Source: Verrucomicrobiales bacterium
GTDB lineage: Bacteria; Verrucomicrobiota; Verrucomicrobiia; Limisphaerales; UBA11320
DNA length: 11,098 nucleotides
Assembly (NCBI GenBank): GCA_003452185.1
Contig: DMJJ01000437.1
Location: 1-11,098, forward strand
Reading direction: 5' to 3'
Part shown: piece by piece, positions 4,509-11,098 of the stretch
How positions within the stretch are numbered: position 1 is the stretch's first letter
Layout of the letters: each line of letters opens with the position of its first letter
Notes under the pieces: generated by a model
Database searches by the model: none
What the model saw: the letters and a program-made list of their open reading frames with translations, nothing else
What the model was told of the DNA's origin: nothing
Translations under genes and position numbers: made by a program

Positions 4509-6002
4509 ATGTCCCCCCTCCTCATCCTTGGATGCATCGCCGCCTACTTTGCGATGCTCCTGATCATCGCCTGGTATACGAGTCGCGATGCCGGTTCGGC
4601 CGGCTACTATCTCGGGAACAAGGCCTCCCCGTGGTACATCGTCGCATTCGGCCTGATTGGGGACTCTCTCTCGGGGGTGACCTTCATCTCGGTGCCGGGG
4701 GCGGTCGGGGTGACCAAGTTCTCGTACCTCCAGGTCGTCCTTGGCTACATGATCGGGTACGTCGTCATCGGCGCCGTGCTGCTGCCGCTCTACTACCGGA
4801 TGAACCTCACGTCGATCTACGGGTACCTCCGGGAGCGGTTTGGGCCGACGTCGCAGAAGACGGGTGCCGTTTTCTTTCTCCTCTCCCGGTTGCTGGGGGC
4901 GGCCGCCCGCCTGTATCTCGCGGCCGGGGTGGTCCAGACCTTCGTGTTCGACGCCTGGCACATCCCGTTCTGGCTCTCGGTGCTTGGGATCATCGCCCTG
5001 ATTCTCCTCTACACGTACCGGGGAGGGATCAAGACGCTGGTCTGGACCGACACCTTCCAGTCCACGTTCCTGCTCCTCGGGGTGCTGCTTTCCATCGCCG
5101 TGATGATGAATCAGCTCCACCTGGGGCCCAGGGATCTTCTCTCCACGCTGCAGGCGAGCCCGAATACGAAGACGTTCTTCTTTGAGGACTGGCATGGGGC
5201 GGACTACTTCTGGAAGCAGTTCCTGAGCGGCGTCTTCATCGCGGTGGTCATGACCGGGCTGGACCAGAACTCCATGCAGAAGAATCTCAGCTGCCCCAAC
5301 CTGAAGGATGCGCAGAAGAACCTCTATTGGTTCGGCCTCGTGGTGGTGGTGGTCAACGCCTTCTTCCTCTGCCTTGGGGCCCTGCTGCACGCTTACGCCG
5401 GAGCCAAGGGAATCCCGATCCCGGAGCATACCGACCAGCTTTTCCCGATGCTCGCGTTGCAGCATCTGGGGGGATTTGCTGCCGTGGTCTTCATCATCGG
5501 GCTGACCGCGGCCACGTTCTCAAGCGCCGACTCGGTGCTCACAACCCTGACGACCTCCTTCTGCATCGATGTGGTGGACCTTCCCTCCTCCGTGGGGTTG
5601 GACACGCCGCGCGGGGTGGTGTGGCGCCACGCGACCCATGTAGCCTTCGCGCTCCTGCTCCTCGGGGTGATCCTGGCCTTCAGGGCGTTCAACAGCCCTG
5701 CGGTCATCGTGTTGGTGCTGAAGCTTGCCACCTACACCTATGGCCCGCTGCTTGGGTTGTTTGGCCTGGGGCTTCTTTCCCGGCGGCGTCCCCTGGATGC
5801 CTGGGTGCCGGCCGCGTGTGTCGTGAGCCCGATCGTCTGCTGGGTGTTGGAGAGCCACTCCAGGGAGTGGTTCGGGGGATATCAGTTCGGGTTTGAGCTG
5901 TTGATGGTGAACGGGGCGATCACCGCCCTCCTGCTGCTCCCGTTTTCGACCCCCGTGTCGGTCACATCACCTTCAGCCGCGGCAGATCCTGCGAGTCGAT
6001 GA
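4509..6002 (+). CDS. Sodium:solute symporter (SSS family)
   Basis: This is a 497-residue integral membrane protein with roughly 13 hydrophobic segments, the usual topology of SSS (LeuT-fold) Na+-coupled transporters. Family marks include GLIGDSLSGVTFISVPG (48-64), the GGIKTLVWTD signature (172-181), GLDQNSMQKNLSC (250-262) and AATFSSADSVLTTL (334-347). S338 and S339 in the last of these lie where SSS proteins bind sodium. The substrate cannot be read from the sequence. Placement 30 bp after the purine nucleoside phosphorylase, on the same strand, makes a nucleoside or related compound worth testing, but many paralogues of this subtype have no assigned substrate. The ATG at 4509 lacks a Shine-Dalgarno; the bases before it are C-rich. 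Its last 41 bases overlap the convergent kdsD gene. Confidence 0.92.
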   Translation: MSPLLILGCIAAYFAMLLIIAWYTSRDAGSAGYYLGNKASPWYIVAFGLIGDSLSGVTFISVPGAVGVTKFSYLQVVLGYMIGYVVIGAVLLPLYYRMNLTSIYGYLRERFGPTSQKTGAVFFLLSRLLGAAARLYLAAGVVQTFVFDAWHIPFWLSVLGIIALILLYTYRGGIKTLVWTDTFQSTFLLLGVLLSIAVMMNQLHLGPRDLLSTLQASPNTKTFFFEDWHGADYFWKQFLSGVFIAVVMTGLDQNSMQKNLSCPNLKDAQKNLYWFGLVVVVVNAFFLCLGALLHAYAGAKGIPIPEHTDQLFPMLALQHLGGFAAVVFIIGLTAATFSSADSVLTTLTTSFCIDVVDLPSSVGLDTPRGVVWRHATHVAFALLLLGVILAFRAFNSPAVIVLVLKLATYTYGPLLGLFGLGLLSRRRPLDAWVPAACVVSPIVCWVLESHSREWFGGYQFGFELLMVNGAITALLLLPFSTPVSVTSPSAAADPASR

Positions 6003-6933
6003 GGCCGACCGGCCGGCGGGCCTCGTCGACCACGATCAGGTCATCGATGTTCCGCTCGTTGAAGATTTTCAGGGCCTCGACGGCCAGGGCCTCCTGGGGG
6101 ATGCAAATCGGATGGCGGGTCATCACCTTGGAGAGGGGGGCCCGGAGCACTCCTTCGTCCGCCGCGATGTGTCGTCGGAAGTCGCCGTCGGTGAAGACCC
6201 CGGACAATCGGCCCGAGGCGTTGACCACGCAGACGCACCCGGCCCGTGCCCGGGTCATGATCAGGAGGGCCTCCTTGACCGTGGTGGCGGGGGTTGCGAC
6301 CGGGTTCCGCCCTTCGCCTCGCATGATGTCCCGCACCCGGAGAAGCAGGGTTCGCCCGATGGCTCCCGAGGGATGATGACGGGCGAAATCCTGTGGGCGG
6401 AATCCCCGGGCCTCGAGTGACGCCATCGCGAGGGCATCCCCCATGGCGAGCATCGCGGTGGTGCTGGCGGTTGGGGCGAGGTTGAAGGGACAGGCTTCCC
6501 GCGGGACGCGGACGTTCAGGACCACGTCGCTGTGGTGGGCCAGGAGGGATCGTGGCGCTCCCGTGAGGGTGATGATCTTTACCGAGAAGCGCTTCATCGC
6601 GGGGAGCAGGTTCACCAGTTCCTCCGAGGCTCCGGAGTAGCTGAGCAGGAGGACCAGGTCGCCGTCGGAGAGCACTCCAAGGTCGCCATGGAGGGCATCC
6701 ACCGGATCCAGGACCACGCTCGTCGACCCCGTGCTCGTGAGGGTGGCGGCGATCTTGCGTCCGATGTTGCCCGACTTGCCGATCCCAACCACCACGATCT
6801 TGCGTCCCGCGGAGAGGGTGGCGACCACCAGGTTCACTGCGTCGGTGAATGCGCCGTCAAGGCGGGCCCGCACTGCCTTGAGTGCGGCCACTTCCACATC
6901 GAACACCTCGCGGGCGCGAGCCAGATGGTTCAT
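5962..6933 (-). CDS. kdsD: Arabinose-5-phosphate isomerase (KdsD/KpsF type)
   Basis: The enzyme interconverts ribulose 5-phosphate and arabinose 5-phosphate, the first step toward Kdo for lipopolysaccharide or capsule. It has 323 residues (328 in E. coli KdsD). The sugar-isomerase SIS domain covers about 35-170, with GIGKSGNIG (50-58), DALHGDLG (79-86), SYSGASEEL (98-106), EACPFNLAPT (146-155) and RHHPSGAIG (185-193). Two CBS motifs follow, about 205-255 and 268-323. K53, H82, E105, E146 and H187 line up at a constant offset of 6 with the E. coli residues K59, H88, E111, E152 and H193, so the active site is complete. The ATG at 6933 was chosen over an upstream in-frame start at 7047 because the extra 38 residues do not resemble the family and reach past the thyA start. 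No kdsA, kdsB or kdsC lies nearby. Confidence 0.94.
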   Translation of the reverse strand: MNHLARAREVFDVEVAALKAVRARLDGAFTDAVNLVVATLSAGRKIVVVGIGKSGNIGRKIAATLTSTGSTSVVLDPVDALHGDLGVLSDGDLVLLLSYSGASEELVNLLPAMKRFSVKIITLTGAPRSLLAHHSDVVLNVRVPREACPFNLAPTASTTAMLAMGDALAMASLEARGFRPQDFARHHPSGAIGRTLLLRVRDIMRGEGRNPVATPATTVKEALLIMTRARAGCVCVVNASGRLSGVFTDGDFRRHIAADEGVLRAPLSKVMTRHPICIPQEALAVEALKIFNERNIDDLIVVDEARRPVGLIDSQDLPRLKVM

Positions 6934-6945
6934 CCCGCGGAAGCT

Positions 6946-6958
6946 AGGGGATTCCCCT
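6946..6958. repeat. 13-bp palindrome in the kdsD-thyA divergent gap
   Basis: AGGGGATTCCCCT is a perfect palindrome around a central T, 12 bp upstream of the kdsD start. A second inverted repeat, GGTCGG (6993-6998) with CCGACC (7016-7021), lies nearer thyA. Either could be an operator; no matching promoter hexamers were found in this 112-bp gap. Confidence 0.35.
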
Positions 6959-7045
6959 CCGGCTGTGAATACCGAAGTCCTGCCGCCCTTTAGGTCGGGC
7001 GCTTTGCTCCTTGCACCGACCGCCTCTCCCGGGCCCAATGGAGCC

Positions 7046-7840
7046 ATGGTTCAGTATCACCAGCTGCTCCGTCAGGTGCTCGAGGATGGGAAGTTCAAAT
7101 CGGACCGGACCGGCACCGGCACCTACTCGCTGTTCGGCGCCCAGACCCGGTTCCCGCTTGCCGAGGGGTTCCCGCTCGTCACGACCAAAAAGGTCCACCT
7201 GAAGTCGGTGATCCATGAGCTGCTCTGGTTCCTGCGGGGGGAGACCAACACGCGGTACCTGAACGAGCATGGGGTCTCCATCTGGGATGAGTGGGCGGAT
7301 GAGCATGGCGAGCTCGGCCGGGTGTACGGAGCCCAGTGGTGCGATTGGCGGACGGCCGACGGGCGATCGATTCACCAGATCAACCGGGTGATCGACCAGA
7401 TCCGCACCAACCCCGACAGCCGGCGGCTTATCGTCAGCGCCTGGAACGTCGGTGAAATCGAGACGATGGCCCTTCCTCCCTGCCACGCCTTTTTCCAGTT
7501 CTACGTCCAGGAGGGGGAGTTGAGCTGCCAGCTCTACCAGAGGAGCGCCGACATCTTCCTGGGGGTTCCCTTCAACATCGCCTCCTACGCCCTCCTCACC
7601 CACATGGTGGCCCAGGTGTGCGGCCTGAAGCCGGGCAGCTTCGTTCACACCTTTGGCGATCTCCACCTCTACTCGAATCACCTTGAGCAGGCAAAGCTCC
7701 AGCTCACCCGGGAGCCGCGTCCCTTGCCGACCCTCCGCCTGAACCCCGCGGTCAAGGACATCCACCAGTTCCGGTTCGAGGACATCGAGATCATCGGGTA
7801 TGATCCCCACCCGGCCATCAAGGCCCCGGTGGCGGTCTGA
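7046..7840 (+). CDS. thyA: Thymidylate synthase
   Basis: ThyA methylates dUMP to dTMP with methylenetetrahydrofolate, producing dihydrofolate. The protein has 264 residues, the same as E. coli ThyA, and the key residues fall at the same numbers: R21 in DRTGTGT (20-26), the nucleophile C146 in LPPCHAFFQFYV (143-154), R166 and D169 in QRSADIFLG (165-173), N177 and H207/Y209 in GDLHLYSNH (204-212). The C-terminus ends in APVAV, as expected for the closing tail. ATG 7046 gives exactly the family length; a GGAG at 7040-7043 is only 2 bases away and probably too close to serve. folA follows after 15 bp, so the dihydrofolate made here can be reduced by the next gene's product. It is divergent from kdsD. 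Confidence 0.98.
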   Translation: MVQYHQLLRQVLEDGKFKSDRTGTGTYSLFGAQTRFPLAEGFPLVTTKKVHLKSVIHELLWFLRGETNTRYLNEHGVSIWDEWADEHGELGRVYGAQWCDWRTADGRSIHQINRVIDQIRTNPDSRRLIVSAWNVGEIETMALPPCHAFFQFYVQEGELSCQLYQRSADIFLGVPFNIASYALLTHMVAQVCGLKPGSFVHTFGDLHLYSNHLEQAKLQLTREPRPLPTLRLNPAVKDIHQFRFEDIEIIGYDPHPAIKAPVAV

Positions 7841-7855
7841 GCCGGACCGGGCGGG

Positions 7856-8329
7856 ATGAAACCGTTCAAGGCCATTGCCGCGATGTCCCTCAACCGGGTC
7901 ATCGGTCGCGGGAACCAGATCCCCTGGCACCTTCCGGAGGACTTTAAATGGTTCAAGCGGATGACCACCGGCCAGGTGGTCGTCATGGGGCGCAAGACGT
8001 TTGAATCGATCGGGCGGCCCCTTCCCAACCGAACCACCATCGTCCTGAGCCGCACCCCCTTTGTGCATCCCGGCACCCGGTGGGCCCCCAGCCTTGAGGC
8101 GATCGACCCCGGGGTGGAGTCGGGGGAGGTGTTCATCTGTGGCGGAGCCGAGATCTATCAGCAGGCCCTTTCGCGCTGCTCGGATCTCTTCCTCACCCTG
8201 GTCAAGCGGGAGGTGGATGGGGATGTCTTCTTTCCCCCTTTTGAGTCCCGTTTCGCCCCGCCGAAAACGCTCCAGACCGGGCCTGAGTTCGATATCCTGC
8301 ACTACCGGGCGCTACCGCACGGTGTGTGA
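7856..8329 (+). CDS. folA: Dihydrofolate reductase
   Basis: The enzyme reduces dihydrofolate to tetrahydrofolate with NADPH, completing the cycle opened by ThyA just upstream. It has 157 residues, normal for bacterial chromosomal DHFR (159 in E. coli). Motifs are SLNRVIGRGNQIPWHLPEDF (11-30), with D29 matching the catalytic D27 of E. coli; VVMGRKTFESIGRPLP (42-57); VLSR (63-66); FICGGAEIYQQAL (93-105), the nucleotide-binding loop; and DGDVFFPPF (121-129). The spacing from thyA and shared strand indicate a two-gene operon. A GGGCGGG run abuts the ATG but is not a usual Shine-Dalgarno. No intrinsic terminator follows; the downstream 386 bp hold no confident gene. Confidence 0.97.
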   Translation: MKPFKAIAAMSLNRVIGRGNQIPWHLPEDFKWFKRMTTGQVVVMGRKTFESIGRPLPNRTTIVLSRTPFVHPGTRWAPSLEAIDPGVESGEVFICGGAEIYQQALSRCSDLFLTLVKREVDGDVFFPPFESRFAPPKTLQTGPEFDILHYRALPHGV

Positions 8330-8715
8330 TCCGGGCCGTACGGGCGGCCGGGCGCGATTAAACCCGGGTGAGGGCGGATCCGGGCACACGGCTCCAGAAC
8401 CACCCGCCTCCCGCTCCCAAGGAGCACCCACGAGAGCGCCGGCTGGCAGGGACGTCGGTTTGGGCCGCAGTTGCCTGGCACCCTTCGCTTCGGAAACGCG
8501 GTGACGCGGAGTCGGACGGGGGGGCAACACCGTGGAGACCCTCGATCAGTCGGCGTGACCCTTCTGGAAGGGGGATTCGCAGAACGGAAGCGGGCGGCTT
8601 CCTTACGCGCCCGTGGTTCCCCTACCGCTGCCTCACCCGCCTCCAATCACACCCCGGCCGCCCAGTCCCATCACTCCCCGGTTGCATTCCCGCTTTTCCG
8701 TGGTAGTTACTCCGC
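8330..8715. other. Gene-free stretch with several potential stem-loops
   Basis: Frames on both strands here have no recognisable protein motif and I call none. Potential RNA structure on the plus strand: GTTGCC (8470-8475) with GGCAAC (8523-8528), enclosing a CGCG-GTGA-CGCG hairpin with a GNRA loop (8497-8508); CCCTT-CTGG-AAGGG (8559-8572); and GGAAGC/GCTTCC (8586-8591 with 8597-8602). No U-tract marks a terminator and no promoter hexamers are convincing. Such pairings are easy to find in GC-rich DNA, so this may be plain spacer, a 5' leader of the glycosyltransferase gene, or gene remnants. Confidence 0.4.
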
Positions 8716-9534
8716 GTGCCCGGCCCGATTCCCAGCCTCCTGCTGCTGATTCCCGCCTACAACGAGGAGCAGCGCATTGAACCCGTTCTTCGGGAATACG
8801 CCTCCTATTTCAGCTCCCATTACGAGGGCCGGTTCAACCTAGTGGTCGTTTTGAACGGCTGCGTGGACGACACCCTGGGGGTGGTGCGAAAGGTGGCCCA
8901 GGAGCACCCCTTCGTCAGCGCGCTGGAGTTTCCCGAGGCAATCGGCAAGGGGGGGGCCCTGATCGAGGGGTTGAAGCTCGCCCCGCTCCACGACCTGGTG
9001 GGGTATGTCGACGCCGATGGGGCCACGGCCCCAAAGGATCTCCATGACCTGGTCCGCCGGTGCGACGAAGCCGACTGCGTCATTGGGTCGCGATGGATGG
9101 AGAGCTCGGTGGTTCGCCAGGCCCAAAGCGGTCAACGCCGGTTCGCAAGCCGCGTGTTCCACGCGATCGTACAGCTCCTCTTCGGCATGGGGATCCGGGA
9201 CACCCAGTGCGGCGCCAAGGTCATGCGGAGCACCGCGATCGAGAAAGTGCACGATTACCTCCGCATCGCCGACATGGCATTCGACATCAATCTTCTCTTC
9301 GCCCTCCACCGGGCCGGGTTCCGGATCCTGGAGGTTCCGACCGTCTGGACCGACAAGCTCGGTTCCAAGGTGGTGCTGGGGAAGACCTCGTTGACGATGC
9401 TCCTCTCGGTGATCCGGGTTCGGTTGATCTACTCCCCGTTCTATCGACTCCTGCGTCCGCTTCGCCCCCTCGAAAGCTGGCTCTATCGGAAGCTTCGCGC
9501 CCCGCTTCCACGTCGCGGGCCCCCTCGTCCCTAG
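8716..9534 (+). CDS. Family 2 glycosyltransferase, dolichyl-phosphate glucose synthase-like
   Basis: This 272-residue GT-A fold enzyme has PAYNEEQRI (13-21), AIGKGGALIEG (75-85), the metal-binding VDADGA (98-103), IGSRW (123-127) and GIRDTQCGAKVM (159-170). AFDINLLF (188-195) and a VPTVWTD stretch (207-213) followed by GSK complete the set. The GKGGA, DADGA, GSR, RDTQCG.K, AFD.(E/N)LL and W.(D/E)...GSK series is that of ALG5-type and DPM-type transferases, which move a sugar from a nucleotide donor to a polyprenyl phosphate. Donor and acceptor cannot be read here. There is no clear membrane-spanning segment; a C-terminal basic, moderately hydrophobic region (about 224-262) may bind the membrane surface. 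The start is GTG at 8716, with no in-frame ATG near the motif-bearing N-terminus and no Shine-Dalgarno. Confidence 0.9.
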   Translation: MPGPIPSLLLLIPAYNEEQRIEPVLREYASYFSSHYEGRFNLVVVLNGCVDDTLGVVRKVAQEHPFVSALEFPEAIGKGGALIEGLKLAPLHDLVGYVDADGATAPKDLHDLVRRCDEADCVIGSRWMESSVVRQAQSGQRRFASRVFHAIVQLLFGMGIRDTQCGAKVMRSTAIEKVHDYLRIADMAFDINLLFALHRAGFRILEVPTVWTDKLGSKVVLGKTSLTMLLSVIRVRLIYSPFYRLLRPLRPLESWLYRKLRAPLPRRGPPRP

Positions 9535-9551
9535 GAGGGGGCTTTCCCTCC
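9534..9551. other. Hairpin at the end of the glycosyltransferase gene
   Basis: GGAGGG (9534-9539) pairs with CCCTCC (9546-9551) around a 6-base loop, starting at the last base of the stop codon. No U-tract follows on either strand, so it is at most an mRNA-end structure. Confidence 0.3.
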
Positions 9552-9609
9552 GCCGCCGGGACGTGGGGGGAGGGGAGGCCAAGCCGGTGGGAGTGGCGTC
9601 CGGCGGGGT

Positions 9610-10578
9610 CTAGCGAGGCGTGTTCACCCCGTTGACGATGTTCGGGGGAAGCCGGCCTTCCAATGCAGCGACCGCCACGCCGGCGGCCGTTTCCCTCAGT
9701 CGGCGGACTGCGGGGGGGCTGGCGGAGGCGATGTGCGGGGCGAGGATGACCCTGGGGTCCTTCAACACCGGGTGCCCCGCCGGGATCGGCTCCGGGTCGA
9801 ACACGTCGAGCGCGGCCCCCGCCAGGCGCCCGCTCTCGAGAGCCGCCATGAGGGCTGCGGGCTCCACCAGATCGCCGCGGGCCACGTTGACCAGGAGGGC
9901 GCCGGGCTTCAGGAGTTCGAAACTCGCCGCGTTCAGCATCCGGCGGGTCTGCGGGGTGCTTGGGCAGTGCAGGGTCAGGATGTCGGAGCGCCGGAGGATC
10001 TCCTCCAGCGTGGCCGGGTCCGCCCCCGCCTCGCGGATCGCGTCCGCGGGGACCACGGGGTCAAAGATCAATACCCGGCATCCAAAGGGGCGAAGCCGCT
10101 TCACCACCTCGCGGCCGATCCTTCCGAAACCCACCACCCCCACGGTCTGGTGCCGAAGGGTGCGCATGCCCTCCAGGGGGGTCGCCAGACCCCACTTCCC
10201 CGACTGCACGTGATTCGAGTGGGCGACCACCTGACGGGTGAGCCCCAGGATGAACCCCAGGGTCTGGTCGGCCACCTCGTCGATGCAATAGTCGGGCACG
10301 TTCGACACGGGGATCCCCCGGGCGCGGGCTGTCTCCAGGTCGACGTTGTCCACGCCGATCCCATAACGAACGATGACCCGGGCCCGGCTCATGGCCCCGA
10401 TGACCGCGGCGTTCACCCGGGCGAACTGGGTGATCACGGCATCAGCCTCCCCCACCAGGGCGATGAGGTCGGCCTCGGAGCGGCATTGCCTCGCCACAAT
10501 CTCGTGTCCCGCGCGGGAGAGAACCCCTTGCTCGATCCCCAGGTCGGGGAACGTCCAGTCTGTGATCGCTACATTCAT
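9610..10578 (-). CDS. D-isomer-specific 2-hydroxyacid dehydrogenase (CtBP-like)
   Basis: The protein has 322 residues with the usual two-part fold. The substrate domain covers about 1-98 and 290-322. The NAD-binding domain between them has the Rossmann loop GVVGFGRIGREV (147-158), and D173 ends the second strand, favouring NAD(H) over NADP(H). The catalytic trio is present: R234 in NVARGD (231-236), E263 in DPEP (261-264) and H282 in APHIAS (280-285). YGIGVDNVD (72-80), followed by the VSNVPDYCIDEVAD segment (91-104), is typical of the C-terminal-binding-protein-like subgroup. It should oxidise a D-2-hydroxy acid or reduce the 2-keto acid; the actual substrate is unknown. It lies 10 bp after the SDR gene on the same strand, so the two are probably cotranscribed. 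ATG at 10578 has no Shine-Dalgarno. Confidence 0.93.
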   Translation of the reverse strand: MNVAITDWTFPDLGIEQGVLSRAGHEIVARQCRSEADLIALVGEADAVITQFARVNAAVIGAMSRARVIVRYGIGVDNVDLETARARGIPVSNVPDYCIDEVADQTLGFILGLTRQVVAHSNHVQSGKWGLATPLEGMRTLRHQTVGVVGFGRIGREVVKRLRPFGCRVLIFDPVVPADAIREAGADPATLEEILRRSDILTLHCPSTPQTRRMLNAASFELLKPGALLVNVARGDLVEPAALMAALESGRLAGAALDVFDPEPIPAGHPVLKDPRVILAPHIASASPPAVRRLRETAAGVAVAALEGRLPPNIVNGVNTPR

Positions 10579-10588
10579 GATGGTTGAG

Positions 10589-11098
10589 TCATTTGCCGCA
10601 GAGGTATCCGCCGTCGATGACGAAGGTGCTTCCCGTGACGAACGCGCTCTCGTCGCTGGCCAGGTACACCACGGCCGAGGCGATCTCCGAGGGCTGGGCC
10701 ATCCGCTTCAGGGCATGGGGGGCGACCATCTGGGCCCGGTATTTCTCGGGGTCCGGGTACTCCCGTAACCGGGCCTCGACGAAGGGGGTTTCCACCCGAC
10801 CGGGGCAGATGCAGTTGATCCTCACGCCGGTTGGTCCGAAGTCGAGGGCCATCGAGCGCGTGAGTCCCACGACGGCGTGCTTGGTGACGGTGTAGGCGAA
10901 CCGGTCCTCCATCGCCATCAGCCCCAGCACCGAGGCAAGGTTGATGATCGACCCGCGGCGCCGCTCGATCATCCCCGGAAGGGCGGCCCGGCAGAGATGG
11001 TACATGCCGGCCAGGTTCACGTCCCAGAGACGCGACAGGTCCTCGGGGGAGGTGGTGAGGATCGTCCCGACATGCCCGATGCCGGCGTTGTTGACCAG
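10589..11098 (-). CDS. Short-chain dehydrogenase/reductase (5' end beyond the window)
   Basis: The frame is open to the right edge, so the N-terminal cofactor loop is missing; 169 C-terminal residues are visible. They begin with LVNNAGIG, the NNAG strand of classical SDRs. The catalytic serine is in INLASVLG (residue 56 of the visible part) and the YTVTK active-site Tyr/Lys pair is at 69 and 73. NCICPGRVETPF and the SAFVTGSTFVIDGG end are also classical. It is an NAD(P)-dependent alcohol or sugar oxidoreductase. The RVETPFVEARLREYPDPE segment resembles SDRs I associate with sugar-acid pathways such as 2-keto-3-deoxy-fuconate oxidation; that is a weak recollection. It is the upstream partner of the 2-hydroxyacid dehydrogenase 10 bp away. 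Confidence 0.92.
   Translation of the reverse strand: MVNNAGIGHVGTILTTSPEDLSRLWDVNLAGMYHLCRAALPGMIERRRGSIINLASVLGLMAMEDRFAYTVTKHAVVGLTRSMALDFGPTGVRINCICPGRVETPFVEARLREYPDPEKYRAQMVAPHALKRMAQPSEIASAVVYLASDESAFVTGSTFVIDGGYLCGK

Noticed and set aside
5338..5354. GTG trinucleotide repeat
   Set aside because: It encodes a run of valines in a membrane segment of the symporter; no sign of a variable repeat.
3549..5465. A 638-codon open frame on the minus strand opposite pnp and the symporter
   Set aside because: It lies opposite two well-identified genes, is rich in His, Arg, Pro and Gly as expected for the antisense of GC-rich coding DNA, and shows no protein motif.
6944..8302. A 452-codon open frame on the minus strand opposite thyA and folA
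   Set aside because: Antisense shadow of two certain genes, low-complexity composition, no motif.
8302..8706. Overlapping frames of about 112-114 codons on both strands in the folA-glycosyltransferase gap
   Set aside because: Arg/Pro/Gly-rich composition typical of chance frames in GC-rich DNA; no motif or plausible start signal.

Overview
The window is 11.1 kb of GC-rich DNA, densely coding on both strands, with housekeeping genes from several pathways. It fits a Gram-negative bacterium: the left edge carries what looks like the end of a type II secretion/pilus gene, and a KdsD-type arabinose-5-phosphate isomerase implies Kdo-containing lipopolysaccharide. Almost no start codon has a Shine-Dalgarno sequence. 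Gene content and style suggest a member of the Verrucomicrobiota or a neighbouring PVC lineage; this is inference without any search. No mobile element, CRISPR array, rRNA or tRNA was seen.

Left region (1-2217, plus strand). A truncated secretion-type reading frame ends at 195. A good sigma-70-type promoter (261-288) precedes a small unrecognised gene (350-592). Next come a pyrimidine-regulatory leader (about 600-736), pyrR (737-1279) and pyrB (1276-2217). The leader is the most interesting part of the window. It holds a hairpin with a CNGNGA loop matching the known PyrR-binding loop, a strong intrinsic terminator just before pyrR, and a perfect 8-bp alternative pairing that would disrupt both. 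A 25-codon reading frame spans the terminator and overlaps the pyrR start. Its ribosome-binding site lies in the base of the PyrR-binding stem.

Middle region (2218-8329). A MoeB/ThiF-type E1-like enzyme with a rhodanese domain (minus strand) is divergent from a purine nucleoside phosphorylase. The phosphorylase is followed after 30 bp by a sodium:solute symporter. The symporter overlaps the convergent kdsD/kpsF gene by 41 bp. kdsD is divergent from a thyA-folA pair, which couples dTMP synthesis to recycling of dihydrofolate. Four of the units (pyrRB, pnp, thyA, folA) belong to nucleotide metabolism.

Right region (8330-11098). A 386-bp gene-free stretch with several potential stem-loops precedes a family 2 glycosyltransferase resembling dolichyl-phosphate glucose synthases. 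On the minus strand, an SDR oxidoreductase cut by the right edge and a D-2-hydroxyacid dehydrogenase form a 10-bp-spaced pair, probably for sugar-acid or hydroxy-acid metabolism.
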